Both the position numbers and the translations under genes were made by a program. Below, one piece after another: positions 38,154 to 47,856 of a stretch of DNA of 64,000 nt. Below the pieces are notes generated by a model that made no database searches, was not told where the DNA came from, and worked only from the letters and a program-made list of their open reading frames with translations. Source of the DNA: Fischerella sp. CENA71 (lineage in GTDB: Bacteria; Cyanobacteriota; Cyanobacteriia; Cyanobacteriales; Nostocaceae); NCBI GenBank assembly GCA_024239075.1, contig JANBVI010000047.1, positions 1 to 64,000 of the forward strand. The letters are read 5' to 3'. Within the stretch, counting starts at the first letter, position 1. Every line of letters begins with the position of its first letter.

Positions 38154-38277
38154 AGGGATCTCCAAATAATAAAATGCCCAGCCTTCGCTTTCGCCTACAC
38201 GGCGAAAGCGCGCTCTACTTTGGGCTTGGCCAAAATATATTTAATACGGCTGGGCATTTTATTACTTGGAAGTGCCT
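38154..38277 (+). repeat. Folded element, copy E3
   Basis: P1 is 16 bp, perfect: AATAAAATGCCCAGCC (38068-type position 38168-38183) with GGCTGGGCATTTTATT (38248-38263). P2 is GCTTTCGCC-tacac-GGCGAAAGC (38187-38209). The conserved CCAAAATATATTTAATACGG is retained. The ends are AGGGATCTCC (left) and CTTGGAAGTGCCT (right), the opposite order to E1 and E2 although the core points the same way. Confidence 0.85.
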
Positions 38278-38433
38278 TACCGACAGTAACGTAAGGCATT
38301 AGAGTCTCCTTTTTTTAGTTGGTTTGTTGTTTCAAGCTTCCGGCTCAGATAAAGAAGGCTTCATACCGTCAACATCAGAGCGATAGGTCTCAAACTCAAA
38401 CCCAATTGGTATAGTTCCAAGCTTGGTGAAGAG

Positions 38434-38919
38434 TTATGATTTCCAGGGAAGTGGTGATCGATAAGGATTTTCATGCATATCCAACACTTCCCATGTATGA
38501 GGATTCACTTGCCCTGTAACTGGAATTTTGTACCGTTTCTGTAAATCTCTCACCGCAGATTCCGTAATGGGACCAAACACTCCATTAACAATCGCACCAC
38601 GCGGATTTCCTAATCTGACTCCTGCCGCATGTAAAAAACCATTATCTGAGAGAATTTGCTGCAACAATTGAACGCTTCTACCTCGCTCCCCAGGACGCAG
38701 GGTGGGTAATGATAAATCGGTATACGCTGTTGCAATCAAAATGGGATGTCCTGGTTGTGGAAATGTTGTGGCGCTCTGCGCTGACGCTCCTAACGTTGCT
38801 GCCGCTGTACTGGTCACTGAAATTCCAATCAGTTCTACTGCTAGTGCTGTTGACAATAATACTTTAGACACCACAAAAGTGATTTGAGGGATTGAGTTTT
38901 GAAGTGTTATAGATCTCAT
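38434..38919 (-). CDS. Exported peptidoglycan-binding-domain protein
   Basis: 161 aa from MRSITLQN; this start has GGAG 8 nt upstream, so the longer reading from 38991 is rejected. A signal peptide spans about 1-45 (LLSTALAVELIGISVTSTAA). A PG_binding_1 domain follows: LRPGERGRSVQLLQQILSDN, NGVFGPITESAVRDLQKRY. It probably binds cell-wall glycan in the periplasm. No catalytic domain is attached. The gene faces leftward, alone. Confidence 0.8.
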   Translation of the reverse strand: MRSITLQNSIPQITFVVSKVLLSTALAVELIGISVTSTAAATLGASAQSATTFPQPGHPILIATAYTDLSLPTLRPGERGRSVQLLQQILSDNGFLHAAGVRLGNPRGAIVNGVFGPITESAVRDLQKRYKIPVTGQVNPHTWEVLDMHENPYRSPLPWKS

Positions 38920-39153
38920 GATGCATCTCCGGATTAATGTTGAAGAATGGAAGGAGGGATATTTATCGCACGAGCCGGATAATTGGAACACAAAAGTGTC
39001 CTAGCCCCTACTTTCCCGTTTCGAGGGTGGCGATCCTGCCGTCTTTGAACCGACATACCCGTTTCAGATACTGATCGAGTACGCGATCGCTTCTATGAGT
39101 TAGCTCAAGGTTAAAGTTCCCGAATTCAAGCAGTTGTAATACTTTGCTGTCTT

Positions 39154-40149
39154 TTAGCTTGCAATGAGTTGGGTATTGAAAGTTTTTTCTCGTCGTTGTG
39201 GCTCAAACAACAGTTTGTAAGCATGATTCAGTTTTGCGGCAGAAACTTCCAGTAAATGTTGCTCAACTGCATTTCTAGGCAATACAAGGCGGCTTTCAAT
39301 GCCATGTTTGCCAATGATAGAAGGCAGTCCCAGCACGACCTCATTTCCCACTCCGTAGGGAGGAGCAGCCTTAACAGAAACTGTAAACATTCGCTTTTCA
39401 TCTCGCACAATGGCATCGACCAATTGAGCAACGCTTGTGGCAATGCCATAGCTGGTGTATCCTTTTCGCTGCATGATTGCGTTACCACGATCGCGAGTTA
39501 CGTTGGCGAGTTCTATCTGAATCTGTTCTAATGACGTACCTTTAGGTAGCGGAAACTCAGTTAACGGAATCATCCCGATTGCAGCATTTGACCAAACTGG
39601 AAACTCACTATCGCCATGTTCCCCAATCACTTGCACACGCACATCGTTCTTATCAACATTGAGTCGCTTGCCAAGCTGATATTGTAGTCGGGCTGTATCT
39701 AAAACCGTTCCTGAGCCAAAAATTAAATGCTCTGATCGCGTGGACGTTTTGATCGCAATTCGGGTGAGAATATCGACGGGGTTGCTGACGAGAATGATGA
39801 TCGCATCAGGGGCGACTCGATCTAATTTCCGCACAATCGGACGTAGAATTGCTGCATTTGCGCCGAGTAGATCCAAGCGTGACTGTGCGGATGTTTGGGT
39901 TGCGCTAACAGTCACAATAATGATGTCGGAATCGGCTAAATCTTCGTAGCGATTGGAGGGAATAACATCCATTTCCTCTAACAACGGAATGGCATCATTA
40001 ATATCCCAAGCTTGTCCTTCAGTTTTGGATAAGTTGCGATCAAACAGTACTACTGTCACGGATTTACTCAGAAGCACCAAAGCGTTAGCAATGGCTGCGC
40101 CGACATTTCCTGCACCGATAATACCAACTAAGGAGGGTTTAATACTCAT
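39154..40149 (-). CDS. L-lactate/malate dehydrogenase family protein
   Basis: 331 aa. NAD site VGIIGAGNVGAAIANAL with Asp further on (LFDRN). The catalytic loop ATQTSAQSRLDLL has Gln where lactate dehydrogenases have it (malate enzymes have Arg). The active-site His lies in VIGEHGDSEFPVWS. Substrate preference for lactate/pyruvate-like 2-oxoacids is inferred. Low similarity to the canonical enzyme in the loop (SATQTSAQ) suggests a variant. Upstream genes on the same strand are a cupin and a flavoprotein. Confidence 0.85.
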   Translation of the reverse strand: MSIKPSLVGIIGAGNVGAAIANALVLLSKSVTVVLFDRNLSKTEGQAWDINDAIPLLEEMDVIPSNRYEDLADSDIIIVTVSATQTSAQSRLDLLGANAAILRPIVRKLDRVAPDAIIILVSNPVDILTRIAIKTSTRSEHLIFGSGTVLDTARLQYQLGKRLNVDKNDVRVQVIGEHGDSEFPVWSNAAIGMIPLTEFPLPKGTSLEQIQIELANVTRDRGNAIMQRKGYTSYGIATSVAQLVDAIVRDEKRMFTVSVKAAPPYGVGNEVVLGLPSIIGKHGIESRLVLPRNAVEQHLLEVSAAKLNHAYKLLFEPQRREKTFNTQLIAS

Positions 40150-40224
40150 ATGCTTTATCCTCAGTTTTACCTGCTGCCACCAACGGAATACTACTTATTT
40201 TTTGTTCGGGGCTCTCGAGGATTG

Positions 40225-40674
40225 CTATGTTCTCGTAACAGTGGCGGGCAAAGCTCCGGGTGGTCCCAGAATTTCGTCGCCAATTTCGGCAGTAATGCGT
40301 TCCGCTAGCTCCATGTCCGTGGGTTCTGTTTCAGAGAGCGTCCCTACTGCTTCGATCAGCCGAGCAAAGGCACTAGGCACAGCAACGACCAACCCGCGAG
40401 CTGGTTTATCGCTGAGCGCGGCGACGACGTGAGGTGTGCCAATCGGAATCAGGAAGCTTTCACCTGCGTTTAGGACAACCTTGTTCTCGCCTGCCCAAAC
40501 CGTGAACTCTCCTTCCAGCACATAGAGTTGTTCAGAATAACGTGTGTGGCGATGGGGAGGAGTCTGTGAGCCAGGTGGAAAGTAGCCTTCAATCAGATCG
40601 TACTGACCTCCGGTCGTGGTGTGGTCGGCAAGGATGGTGACGCGAGAACCAAAAAACCAGAAAGATTGTGTCAT
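40225..40674 (-). CDS. Cupin-domain protein
   Basis: 149 aa. Cupin motif 1 is visible as PPHRHTRYSEQLYVLEGEF; motif 2 as FLIPIGTPHVVAAL. A quercetin-dioxygenase-like metal site of the HRH-E-H type. Start ATG 40674. It lies 17 bp after the flavoprotein gene, so it is probably co-transcribed with it and controlled by the TetR operator upstream. Substrate unknown. Confidence 0.8.
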   Translation of the reverse strand: MTQSFWFFGSRVTILADHTTTGGQYDLIEGYFPPGSQTPPHRHTRYSEQLYVLEGEFTVWAGENKVVLNAGESFLIPIGTPHVVAALSDKPARGLVVAVPSAFARLIEAVGTLSETEPTDMELAERITAEIGDEILGPPGALPATVTRT

Positions 40675-40691
40675 GAGATTGCTCCTAATAA

Positions 40692-41321
40692 TTAATAATT
40701 TGTGTAATTAGTAGTCATTGAAGAAGTGCGATTGCCCAACTGCTGTTCTAATTCGGCAATCCGGGCTTGCAGGGGAGCCATCATCGCTGCAACTTCTGTT
40801 TCTGAATAACGGATGGGAATATGCTGAGGACAATTCTCGCTGGTGGCTTCCACGTGGAAGAGGATAGCGCGTTCAATTGCGGCAGGATAATCTGGAACTC
40901 GTAGTCGTTCAATTAATGCCGAATCCCCTTCTACATATTCGGCTCTTCCCCAAATCTTGATGCGTTTGCGATGACGATAATCCATCAAGAACAAAAATGC
41001 TTTGTCGTTGCTAGACAAATTGCCCACCGTGATGTACTGCACATTTCCAGAAAAGTCAGCAAAGCCGAGGGTTTTCTCATCGAGAACCTTCAGGAAACCG
41101 GACGGTCCGCCCCGAAACTGGATATAGGGATAGCCATTAGAACTGACGGTTCCCAAGTAAAACCCATCGAGTTGCGCTATGAATTCCTCAATCTTGGGAG
41201 TAATGGAATCATTGTCAGGACCATTCGCAATATAGCGTTCATAGGTCTGCCGTGAACCCCTTTGTTTTTGTGCGGCTTGCACTTGTGGTGTAAAAGCAAT
41301 TTCTCCAAACTTACGTGGCAT
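40692..41321 (-). CDS. Pyridoxamine-phosphate-oxidase-like FMN protein
   Basis: 209 aa. LGTVSSNGYPYIQFRGGPSG and DEKTLGFADFSGNVQYITVG are typical of the PNPOx-related FMN-binding split barrel, followed by a KRIKIWGRAEYVEGDS-like strand. The C-terminal 40 residues form a coiled helix (MMAPLQARIAELEQQL). Divergent from the TetR gene across a 102-bp promoter region with two operators, so it is the likely target of that repressor. Confidence 0.82.
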   Translation of the reverse strand: MPRKFGEIAFTPQVQAAQKQRGSRQTYERYIANGPDNDSITPKIEEFIAQLDGFYLGTVSSNGYPYIQFRGGPSGFLKVLDEKTLGFADFSGNVQYITVGNLSSNDKAFLFLMDYRHRKRIKIWGRAEYVEGDSALIERLRVPDYPAAIERAILFHVEATSENCPQHIPIRYSETEVAAMMAPLQARIAELEQQLGNRTSSMTTNYTNY

Positions 41322-41347
41322 AATGCCCTCTTAAGATGTTAATAATG

Positions 41348-41390
41348 TACCGTTCGTTCGGTATAGGTTTAATGTACCGAACATTTGGTA
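41348..41390. promoter_or_regulatory. Two TetR-type operators
   Basis: TACCG-ttcgtt-CGGTA (41348-41363) and TACCG-aacatt-TGGTA (41375-41390) are 16-bp inverted repeats, 27 bp apart start to start. They lie between the divergent flavoprotein and TetR genes, typical of autoregulated TetR repressors. Confidence 0.8.
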
Positions 41391-41423
41391 CAATGTCAAT
41401 AGAAAACTTAAAACTTACGATAA

Positions 41424-41978
41424 ATGCCTAAAGAAACTTATATTCCCTGTCTGCTGCGCCTGTTTCGGCAGTATGGCTATGATGGTGCAACTCTATCTAA
41501 AATCTCTCAAGCAACTGGATTAGGGAAAGCTAGCCTTTACCATCACTTCCCTCGCGGCAAGGATGAGATGGTTGAAGCAGTGCTGAATTATCTTGAGTAC
41601 TGGTTAGATCAAAGTATTCTGCAAACGCTCAACAGCCCAGGTGAACCCTTATCTCGCTTGCAGCAGATGTGCGATCGCGTGAATGAAGCCTATGACGGGG
41701 GAAAGCAACCTTGCTTATTTGCGATTTTGCTCTTGGGTTCGGCCCGCGATGTGTTTCATGATAGAGTCAAAGCAATTTGTCGGAATTGGATTGATGCGAT
41801 CGCCACCGTGTTAATTGAGTCTGGTATGGATGAGAGACTTGCTCAACAGCGTGCAGAAAATGCGGTGATCGCGATTCAAGGATCATTGATTGTATCTCAA
41901 GGATTGGATGATCCATCTGTGTTTCAGCGCGTGACGCAGCACCTAAGCGAAGAACTGTGCAAAGGTACGTTACCTTAG
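41424..41978 (+). CDS. TetR/AcrR-family repressor
   Basis: 184 aa. N-terminal helix-turn-helix: LLRLFRQYGYDGATLSKISQ, ATGLGKASLYHHFPRGKDEM. The C-terminal ligand domain is of the YxaF/LmrA-like kind (NAVIAIQGSLIVSQGLDDPS). Expected to bind the two palindromes just upstream and to control the flavoprotein-cupin pair; the inducer is unknown. Confidence 0.9.
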   Translation: MPKETYIPCLLRLFRQYGYDGATLSKISQATGLGKASLYHHFPRGKDEMVEAVLNYLEYWLDQSILQTLNSPGEPLSRLQQMCDRVNEAYDGGKQPCLFAILLLGSARDVFHDRVKAICRNWIDAIATVLIESGMDERLAQQRAENAVIAIQGSLIVSQGLDDPSVFQRVTQHLSEELCKGTLP

Positions 41979-42067
41979 CTCTCAAGGCGGAGTGCGCTCC
42001 GCTTTAATGAAATCGGCTGCTTTTTCGCCAATTGGCGTAGATATAACCAAGCTGTTACCCAGTCCAG

Positions 42068-42238
42068 ACTAGACGGTTTAGTGTACCCCCTAATTTCCAT
42101 TGCTAGTGACTTTCAAGATATTTACGCCGCATTTTCCAGAGGCAATCTTTCATTTATATCCAAGCGAAAAGTGCCGTAGGTGACAAGGTCTGAAAGCCTT
42201 TAATGATCAGAAATACAGCATAAACTAGACGGTTTAGT
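42068..42238. promoter_or_regulatory. Identical 15-bp operator-like sites, 156 bp apart
   Basis: ACTAGACGGTTTAGT occurs at 42068-42082 and again at 42224-42238. It is a near-palindrome of the kind bound by TetR-like repressors, unlike the sites at 41348. No matching regulator lies nearby. The space between may be a deletion scar of a repressor gene. Otherwise 41979-42392 holds no gene. Confidence 0.55.
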
Positions 42239-42392
42239 TTGCCCTTAGTAACAGCTTGGCTATATTTGCCCCAATTTTGGCGATCGCACTTAAGTTGGTG
42301 CTTAACTCATGGATCTTGCGTGGTGTCATTTGAAGAAAGTTGCCAAACTGGTTTATTGAAGTTTGAATCTTTGAGCATAAAATTTGTCAGCT

Positions 42393-43436
42393 ATGAACCT
42401 GTTGCAGTCACTCCGTCACTCTGGACAATCCATTTGGCTTGATGGGTTTGAGCGAAGCTGGGTGAGCAGTGGTCAGTTGCAACAATCCATTGAAGAGGAT
42501 GGGTTAAGGGGTATACGATCAAACTTTGACGCGTTGAACCTTGCCATCCAGGGACATGCGTACGATCGCGACTTCAACACGCTGGCACAACAAGGGATGA
42601 GCCGGAGCGCTCGATCAGATTATGAATATTTGCTTGTGCGAGATCTGCAATTAGCAGCTGATCGGTTGAAACCAGTTCATGCTCATACACAAGGACAAGA
42701 TGGCTATGTTCAAGTCGATCTGCCATCTGACACGTTATTTGAAGCTGAAACTGCGATCACTGCAGCTCAAAGAATCTGGCGATCTGTGGGGTGGAGTAAT
42801 TTGTTACTCAGAATCCCCGCGACTCGACTAATGATGCCAGTGATTGAACAACTGCTGAAGGAAGGCATGAACGTGAATGCTACGTTAGTGTTTTCTCTAA
42901 ACGTATACAACCAGGTCTTTGACCATTATCTCAGAGGATTAGAGAAGCAGATTCAGCTAGGAAAGTCCGGGAGTAACGGCGTTTGCTTTGTCAGTTTTGC
43001 CATTGATCGGTTGCATATGGCGATTAATCCACTCATTTCTCACTTAGAAACATCTTTTGGCATGATGCAATCCAGGCTACTCTATGAACACTATCAAAGT
43101 CAACGCCAGCGTTCGCTCTCTAAAGGGGCAAAGCCACTGCGGTTGGTGTGGGATTGCACAGATATTCCACCTAAATTCACATGGCATTATATTCAGGCTC
43201 TAACGCTTCCTGAAACAGTGATGCTGCTATCACCATCAAATTTCGAGATGTATCGTAAGGTTTCTCTGCTTCCTATAAGGAAAATTGACGGTGAAAGCGA
43301 TAAACAGATTATAACAAGCGAAACAGAAATTCTCTCGGATGAACAGACTGAGCAACTTGTGGACAAGGAAATGGCGCGATCGCTCAACGCCTTTCAACAG
43401 TTGCTAAACACCATTGAACATAAGCGAAGGCACTGA
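42393..43436 (+). CDS. Transaldolase-like protein without the catalytic lysine
   Basis: 347 aa from ATG 42393 (a TTG 9 nt upstream is less likely). The fold signatures are clear: SGQSIWLDGFERSWVSSGQL, EEDGLRGIRSN, then IPAT followed by LLKEGMNVNATLVFSLNVYN. The lysine that forms the Schiff base in transaldolases (VKIPAT) is Arg140 here (LLLRIPAT). The SNPT loop is SNFDA, and the glutamate before the core is Asp. It should not perform the pentose-phosphate reaction. A regulatory or altered role is inferred. Confidence 0.8.
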   Translation: MNLLQSLRHSGQSIWLDGFERSWVSSGQLQQSIEEDGLRGIRSNFDALNLAIQGHAYDRDFNTLAQQGMSRSARSDYEYLLVRDLQLAADRLKPVHAHTQGQDGYVQVDLPSDTLFEAETAITAAQRIWRSVGWSNLLLRIPATRLMMPVIEQLLKEGMNVNATLVFSLNVYNQVFDHYLRGLEKQIQLGKSGSNGVCFVSFAIDRLHMAINPLISHLETSFGMMQSRLLYEHYQSQRQRSLSKGAKPLRLVWDCTDIPPKFTWHYIQALTLPETVMLLSPSNFEMYRKVSLLPIRKIDGESDKQIITSETEILSDEQTEQLVDKEMARSLNAFQQLLNTIEHKRRH

Positions 43437-43454
43437 ATTTGGATGTGTATCGCT

Positions 43455-46400
43455 TCAATGGTCAATTGCCCCTAAGGCTTTAAGAGTCGTTCTTTGAGCC
43501 ACTGTCAACCCAGTTGCGCCTTGAATGTTCATGCCTTCATACAGGCGATTGACCATCAACGTGTTGATACAGCATCCTGTTTCCACGTCCCAAAGCTTGA
43601 TGGTGCGATCGTCGCTTCCACTGAATAGGATTTGGCCGTTAGAGCTAAAGATGACCGACCGAACCCAACCGCTATGGTCATCCAGGATATGGAGACAATG
43701 CCCCGTTTGCAGATCCCACAGTCGAATCGTTTGATCGTCACCGCCACTTGCTAAAAATCGACCGTTGGGACTGATGGCAACCGTCCAGATAGCTCCTGTA
43801 TGCCCCTGCAAAACCTTCAGATATGCTCCAGTTTGCACATCCCACAAGCGAATGGTGTGATCCTGACTGCCGCTTGCCAGTCGGTGACCACCGGAATCAA
43901 ATGCTAGTGAGAAAATTGTACCTATATGTCCCTGCAAAACCTTCAGACATGCTCCAGTTTGCACATCCCACAAGCGAATGGTGCGATCGAAACTGCCACT
44001 TGCCAACCATTGACCGCTCGGGTCGAACGCGATCGTGGGAATCCCGTTCTGGTGTCCGCGTAACACATGCAAACAGTGATGTGTTTGCACATCCCAAAGT
44101 CGCACGGTGCAATCATAACTACTGCTTGCCAGAATTGGTTCCGTTGGGCTGAATAACACTGTCCACACGGCTGCATTGTGTGCTGACCATCGTTCAAGGT
44201 GCCCAGTTTGAATATTCCATAAAGAGATCGACTCATCATGTCGATTGATTGCCAGCGTTTGATTGTCGGGACTAAAGCTGACGTTGCTGAATGAGGACAT
44301 CTGACGGGTTGGGCTGAGAAACGTTTTGTAAGGGTGATACGATGACGGATTGCCATCTGGTTGCAAATGCCACACGTGAATCATTTCATTCTGACCACTA
44401 CTGGCGAGTATCTGGTCATCCGAACTGAGGCTTAAGGAATGAACCCCGCCAGTATATCCACGCAACGTTTTCAGGTTTCGTCCGCTCTGTAAATCCCATA
44501 GCCGCACCGTCTGGTCTTCTCCTGTACTGACCAACAATTGGCTATCAGCACTGATGGCAAGACCAAAAACATCATGCTTATGACCCTCAAGGACATGAAT
44601 GGGTTGCCCGTCTTGAATATCCCAAAGACGTAGTGTACCGTCAAGACTGGCACTGGCTAACCAATGACCATCCGAGCTAAAGGCAATGTTCCAAATCCAA
44701 TCAGTGTGTCCTTGTAGCACCTTAACGCTAGAATTTATGACATGGGGTTTTCGATGTCGATCATGTGAGAGATGAGCGCTCCACAGTCGAATCGATCCAT
44801 TCCGACAGCCGCTAGCGAGCAGTTGACCATCCGGGCTGTAGCGCACACACTGAACTCCGGTGGTATGCTCCTGTAAGACCAAAAGGCAATTCCCATTGCT
44901 CACATCCCAAATCCGAACGGTTGTATCATTACTGCTACTGGCTAAGGTTTGTCGATCGGGTGCGAAGTGGACAGAATAAACACTCTGGGTGTGTCCTTTC
45001 AAAACATGGAGACACTGCCCTTGCAAATTCCATAGGCGCACCGTTTTATCTTCACTGCCGCTTGCTAACTGCTGACCATCGGCACTAAAACTCACCGATC
45101 GAACGCCACCTGTATGGTCTGTTAGCACTTGCAAGCATTGCCCACTCTGGATATTCCACAAGCGTACCGAACTATCACTACTGCTGCTGACTAACGTTCT
45201 GCCATCGGGACTAAAGGCAACCGACCAAACCCAACCTTTGTGCCCTGAAAAGGTGGCTAAGAGTTGGGTTGTGCTAATGTTCCACAGATAGATGTTGCCA
45301 ATGGAATCACCCACGGCAATGGTCTGTCCGTCTGGGTTCAGGTCTACCGACATGGCAATACTGAGTTTTTCTGAAAAGATGGACTTGGCGAAAGTGGCAT
45401 TCTGAAAATTGACTCCGGCTAAATCGACCTGCCGTAAGTCGGCTTGCTGCACCACAAGACCAGACAAATCCCAGCCGCGTAAGTCTACTTGAAACTGCAC
45501 CAGCAGGTTAATCAGGTTACCTGCTACGTATCCTGCTTTATTCCCTTGTTGCGTTAATAAGTGCCTTGCTTGCGCCTCAATCGCCGCCACACTGGCAAAG
45601 CGAGACAGCAACTGTTCCATCACTGGTTGCACAATTAAGCGCGTCTGAATCTCTCGAATGTAATCTTTTGCTTGTACTTGCACTAAGGGATGCGTTTGCC
45701 AAACGTTAAGCTTCTGCGTTTCAAATTCCATGCAAAGAAGCTGCACAAATCGTTCTGTGATATATTCCATCACCACAGGTTGCAAGAAGAATAACCGATC
45801 GTTTTTTTCAATGAGCGATCGCCTCAGCAGTGAGTTGATCAAATTAGGTACACTTTGTTGAGCAGCAGGATCAACCACGTTCTCTCGAATATCTGGGATC
45901 GAGACTGGCTCCCGATGAATTGCAAACCAGAACAATGTTTTCTGTTCTGCTTCGGATAGGCGAGCGAACTGACGATCTAGCAAATCGCGGATGTCTTCAA
46001 AAACAGCCAATCCCTGACTCAGATACGGTAATACTTCTGTAATGCTGCCGTTAAATAAATCACCAATTGCGGCTGCCAACAGTTTCAATGCCAGAGGATT
46101 GCCACCGTAGTGGTGGATTAAAGTCTCCCATTCGGCTTCTGAACCTGTAAACGCTCCTTTTTGCCGAAAGATAGCGCGTCCATCAGCAGGGGTTAGTCCA
46201 CTCAAGGTTAGCGATCGCACTAGCGCCTGTGCGCCTTCCATCAGTACCATTTCCCGTGGCTTTTCTCGACTAGTGAGCAACAAACAGCTTTGGTGGGACG
46301 CTTCGCCAATGGCTCTGAGCAATTGTCCGTAACCTTCGTAGCCCGATTGCCATTGTCCTACTGGCTCACGCTGCAAAATGGTTTCAGCATTATCCAGTAG

Positions 46401-47084
46401 CAATAAACACCGACGCGACCGCAGATATTGCATCAGTTTGGAAAGCTGTTGAGCAACCGTGCTGGGAATGATGGGATCTTCCCCATAGAGCGGCATGAGA
46501 AACTTCAGCAGGCTTGACAGGAGTTCATCCAATGGTGGTGCATTAGCCAGGGAGCGCCAGACAACAATCTCAAATTCTGCTTGCATTTGCAGCGCAGCTT
46601 TGACGGCGATCGTACTTTTGCCAATGCCACCAATGCCCAATAGTCCGACTATGCGGCAGCGCTCAGATACAATCCACTGCCAAAGTTGTGTCAGTTCTAC
46701 CTCACGCCCATAAAACACTAAGGCATCGACTGCCGTATCCCAGTCCTGTTGGGGATTTGTCCATCGGCTCAGAGTCTCTTGGGATGAGGCAGGGGATGTC
46801 AAGTCTGCCTGCGTTAATTCCAGCCCAAACGCCCGAAAGAGATACTCCAATGACTGACGATCAACCCCCAGTTCGCGCTTGAAAATGCGAGCGAGGGTAT
46901 TTAGAGAGAGTCCGGTGCGATCACTTAGATCTTCTTGAGTGAAGCGCTTACCCCAAGTTTCGTCGGATTCCGCCTGCTGTTTTGCCGTCTGAAACTTTTG
47001 CCACCCTTGAGGCGATAGGATGGCTCCTCGCACTCGAGAAGAAGTGGAGCGACCTCGTCTAGTTTTTGATGAGTTGGAATCCAT
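43455..47084 (-). CDS. STAND NTPase: HTH, NB-ARC and 14 WD40 repeats
   Basis: 1209 aa. N-terminal DNA-binding-like domain ([20 protein letters not shown]). NB-ARC ATPase: Walker [10 protein letters not shown] (150-158), Walker B LLLLDNAE (about 228). A helical linker and a short pentapeptide-like stretch ([20 protein letters not shown]) come next. Then 14 WD40 repeats, each ending LWD/LWN-like, enough for two seven-bladed propellers. Such proteins are signal-sensing switches in cyanobacteria; some STANDs act in phage defence. Ligand and output are unknown. The last repeats are nearly identical to each other, pointing to recent repeat exchange. Confidence 0.88.
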   Translation of the reverse strand: MDSNSSKTRRGRSTSSRVRGAILSPQGWQKFQTAKQQAESDETWGKRFTQEDLSDRTGLSLNTLARIFKRELGVDRQSLEYLFRAFGLELTQADLTSPASSQETLSRWTNPQQDWDTAVDALVFYGREVELTQLWQWIVSERCRIVGLLGIGGIGKSTIAVKAALQMQAEFEIVVWRSLANAPPLDELLSSLLKFLMPLYGEDPIIPSTVAQQLSKLMQYLRSRRCLLLLDNAETILQREPVGQWQSGYEGYGQLLRAIGEASHQSCLLLTSREKPREMVLMEGAQALVRSLTLSGLTPADGRAIFRQKGAFTGSEAEWETLIHHYGGNPLALKLLAAAIGDLFNGSITEVLPYLSQGLAVFEDIRDLLDRQFARLSEAEQKTLFWFAIHREPVSIPDIRENVVDPAAQQSVPNLINSLLRRSLIEKNDRLFFLQPVVMEYITERFVQLLCMEFETQKLNVWQTHPLVQVQAKDYIREIQTRLIVQPVMEQLLSRFASVAAIEAQARHLLTQQGNKAGYVAGNLINLLVQFQVDLRGWDLSGLVVQQADLRQVDLAGVNFQNATFAKSIFSEKLSIAMSVDLNPDGQTIAVGDSIGNIYLWNISTTQLLATFSGHKGWVWSVAFSPDGRTLVSSSSDSSVRLWNIQSGQCLQVLTDHTGGVRSVSFSADGQQLASGSEDKTVRLWNLQGQCLHVLKGHTQSVYSVHFAPDRQTLASSSNDTTVRIWDVSNGNCLLVLQEHTTGVQCVRYSPDGQLLASGCRNGSIRLWSAHLSHDRHRKPHVINSSVKVLQGHTDWIWNIAFSSDGHWLASASLDGTLRLWDIQDGQPIHVLEGHKHDVFGLAISADSQLLVSTGEDQTVRLWDLQSGRNLKTLRGYTGGVHSLSLSSDDQILASSGQNEMIHVWHLQPDGNPSSYHPYKTFLSPTRQMSSFSNVSFSPDNQTLAINRHDESISLWNIQTGHLERWSAHNAAVWTVLFSPTEPILASSSYDCTVRLWDVQTHHCLHVLRGHQNGIPTIAFDPSGQWLASGSFDRTIRLWDVQTGACLKVLQGHIGTIFSLAFDSGGHRLASGSQDHTIRLWDVQTGAYLKVLQGHTGAIWTVAISPNGRFLASGGDDQTIRLWDLQTGHCLHILDDHSGWVRSVIFSSNGQILFSGSDDRTIKLWDVETGCCINTLMVNRLYEGMNIQGATGLTVAQRTTLKALGAIDH

Positions 47085-47263
47085 AGATCAGCCGATGGTG
47101 CAAAGGACAGAGCGAATCTTTTCTTAAGATATCGGGCGTTTTGTTAATCAAGGACTGACGGGGAGTTTCAGCAACACAGATTGCAGGCAGATGATTCCAT
47201 TTTGGTTAGAGTATACCAGATTTAATTGCTTCTGGCTTATTTTCTGCGGTCTTCTTCAATCAC

Positions 47264-47380
47264 AGAACAATTAAATCGTGTTTTAACTCAAAGAACTTGA
47301 GTGGTGTGTATTGGGCGATCGCTCAATAATGAAGTTAATCGAGGTGGGCATTGAGCTTGATCAATCTAAAAAAGAACAAG
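47264..47380 (+). promoter_or_regulatory. Repeated leader, copy A (orphan)
   Basis: ACTCAA-n5-TTGAGT at 47286-47302, then GTGGTGT, a HIP1-like site, GAAGTTAATCGAGGTGGGCA and a ribosome-site-like AAAGAACAAG. The next ATG (47381) is 78 nt after the palindrome and opens only 19 codons (MSADSIEILAIKNFIDNDN), perhaps the stub of a lost SnoaL/NTF2-type gene. Orientation plus. Confidence 0.75.
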
Positions 47381-47520
47381 ATGAGCGCTGATTCAATTGA
47401 GATTTTAGCTATCAAAAATTTCATTGATAATGATAATTAAATACTGGGGGAAGTCCTGTCTCTTGATCACCACTGGCCCCACCCCCCCCGGCCAGATAAA
47501 ATATAAATAACTCGCGGGCG

Positions 47521-47544
47521 CCCCCCCCCCCCCCCCCCCCCCCC
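47521..47544. other. C24 homopolymer within a GC-rich patch
   Basis: 24 consecutive C, preceded by GCGGGCG and an earlier C9 run at ~47482. On both sides lie related inverted AT-rich phrases, TTGATAATGATAAT (~47421-47434) and ATTATCATTTTCAT, resembling Fur-type sites, and GGGGGAAG versus CTTCCCCC. Could be a real invertible or slipping region, or an assembly artefact. Confidence 0.6.
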
Positions 47545-47856
47545 ACTTCCCCCTCCCCCGCGTACGATTATCATTTTCATTATAGCTATTTCGAGTATTT
47601 TAACTCATTGACAAAAATGCAATTAACTTAACCTCTCACAGATGAGGAGGACACACATCACGAATATATCTACATTACAGTGCCGCTTAATCAGCGAATG
47701 ATGCGATCTTTCCCTGAAGCATATTAGGTCTACTCTGAAAATAAGGTAGAAGGCAGACGGCAGAAGGAATACTAATTTTCATAGGTGGTGCTGTACTGCA
47801 AGTTCATGAATTACTAAACTACTTCCAGCTCATTTCCTGCTGCTTTCTTCCAATGC

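Noticed and set aside
32059-38277. Folded elements as integron attC sites
   Set aside because: No RYYYAAC/GTTRRRY core boxes and no integrase of integron type.
38300-38430. Minus-strand stub ending GFEFETYRSDVDGMKPSL
   Set aside because: About 30 codons after a stop, no start codon, no recognised family.
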